From an uncultured Oscillospiraceae bacterium (GTDB lineage: Bacteria; Bacillota; Clostridia; Oscillospirales; Oscillospiraceae), in the NCBI GenBank assembly GCA_910588045.1, contig CAJUPS010000089.1:1-13245 (forward strand): 13,245 bases of DNA, read 5' to 3'. Position numbers and translations under genes: made by a program. Below, piece by piece: positions 13,138-13,245 of the stretch. Positions within the stretch are counted from its first letter, which is position 1. Each line of letters begins with the position of its first letter. The notes under the pieces were generated by a model. That model ran no database searches. It saw only the letters and a list, made by a program, of their open reading frames with translations, and was not told the origin of the DNA.

Positions 13138-13172
13138 GCCGCCCTGCGGGCGGCGACCGCTTTTTTCTTTTT
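13138..13172 (+). terminator. Second terminator-like hairpin, part of the right repeat unit
   Basis: A 7-bp stem, GCCGCCC with GGGCGGC (13138-13154), is followed after five bases by CTTTTTTCTTTTT (13160-13172). The same 13-base T tract and a similar hairpin occur in inverted orientation at 187-227, so it belongs to the composite repeat as well as being a backup terminator. Confidence 0.6.
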
Positions 13173-13195
13173 CCTACTTTGCCCCTGCCGGGGCG

Positions 13196-13245
13196 GGGCT
13201 TACTTTTCGCGCACGCGAAAAGTAACAAAAGCGTGCTCAAGGGGG
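13196..13245 (+). repeat. Palindromic repeat, right copy (inverted match to 121-170)
   Basis: An exact reverse complement of 121-170 over 50 bases. The core is a 12-bp stem (13200-13211 with 13214-13225), followed by CAAAAGCGTGCTCAAGGGGG up to the window end. The repeat is cut by the end of the sequence, so its full length is unknown. Confidence 0.85.

Noticed and set aside
121..13245. A composite transposon bounded by the inverted end repeats
   Set aside because: No transposase or integrase is encoded in between, no target duplication can be seen, and the repeat family also occurs inside the segment. A contig ending in repeats is simpler.

Overview
The window looks like chromosomal DNA from a high-GC gut-type Clostridia (Oscillospirales; Flavonifractor/Lawsonibacter-like is my guess, not shown by the sequence). 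Grounds: AGGAGG-type ribosome binding sites, sigma-A promoters with near-perfect TATAAT boxes, a lipoprotein signal, DUF4358-like and MtaB-type proteins, and very GC-rich codon use (one 60-base sample in the cysteine desulfurase gene is 75% GC). I see no transposase, integrase, phage gene, CRISPR array, rRNA or tRNA.

Layout. (1) Bases 1-264 are non-coding: a palindromic repeat block followed by terminator-like hairpins. (2) 270-2108, minus strand: a three-gene operon with overlapping ends, encoding an XRE-AbrB fusion regulator, an ABC ATPase and an ABC-2 type permease. (3) 2291-4042, plus: a large lipoprotein with two DUF4358-like segments and a transglutaminase-like domain. (4) 4046-4275: a hairpin-rich element bounded by perfect 15-bp inverted repeats, between two convergent genes. 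(5) 4279-5247, minus: a membrane-anchored GH25 muramidase. (6) 5458-6306, plus: a Cof-type HAD phosphatase, preceded by an orphan terminator hairpin. (7) 6476-9264, minus: an operon of a tandem-GNAT protein, a single GNAT and the tRNA methylthiotransferase mtaB. (8) 9516-9932, plus: an AT-rich pyridoxamine-phosphate-oxidase-fold gene that looks acquired. (9) 9962-10456, minus: an unrecognised 164-residue protein. (10) 10579-13099, plus: a cysteine desulfurase and a MATE exporter, 13 bases apart. (11) 13103-13245: terminators and an inverted copy of the repeat from the left end.

How it fits together. Most genes are small housekeeping or stress units: export (ABC, MATE), surface and wall (lipoprotein, GH25), acetylation and tRNA modification (GNATs, MtaB), sulfur and PLP chemistry (desulfurase). 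No multi-gene unknown system is evident. The most unusual material is non-coding. A family of palindromic repeats occurs three times, with 12-bp stems that keep perfect pairing although their sequences differ. There is also a 230-bp MITE-like element. Both window ends lie in the same repeat in opposite orientation, which suggests that the window is one assembly contig bounded by repeats.
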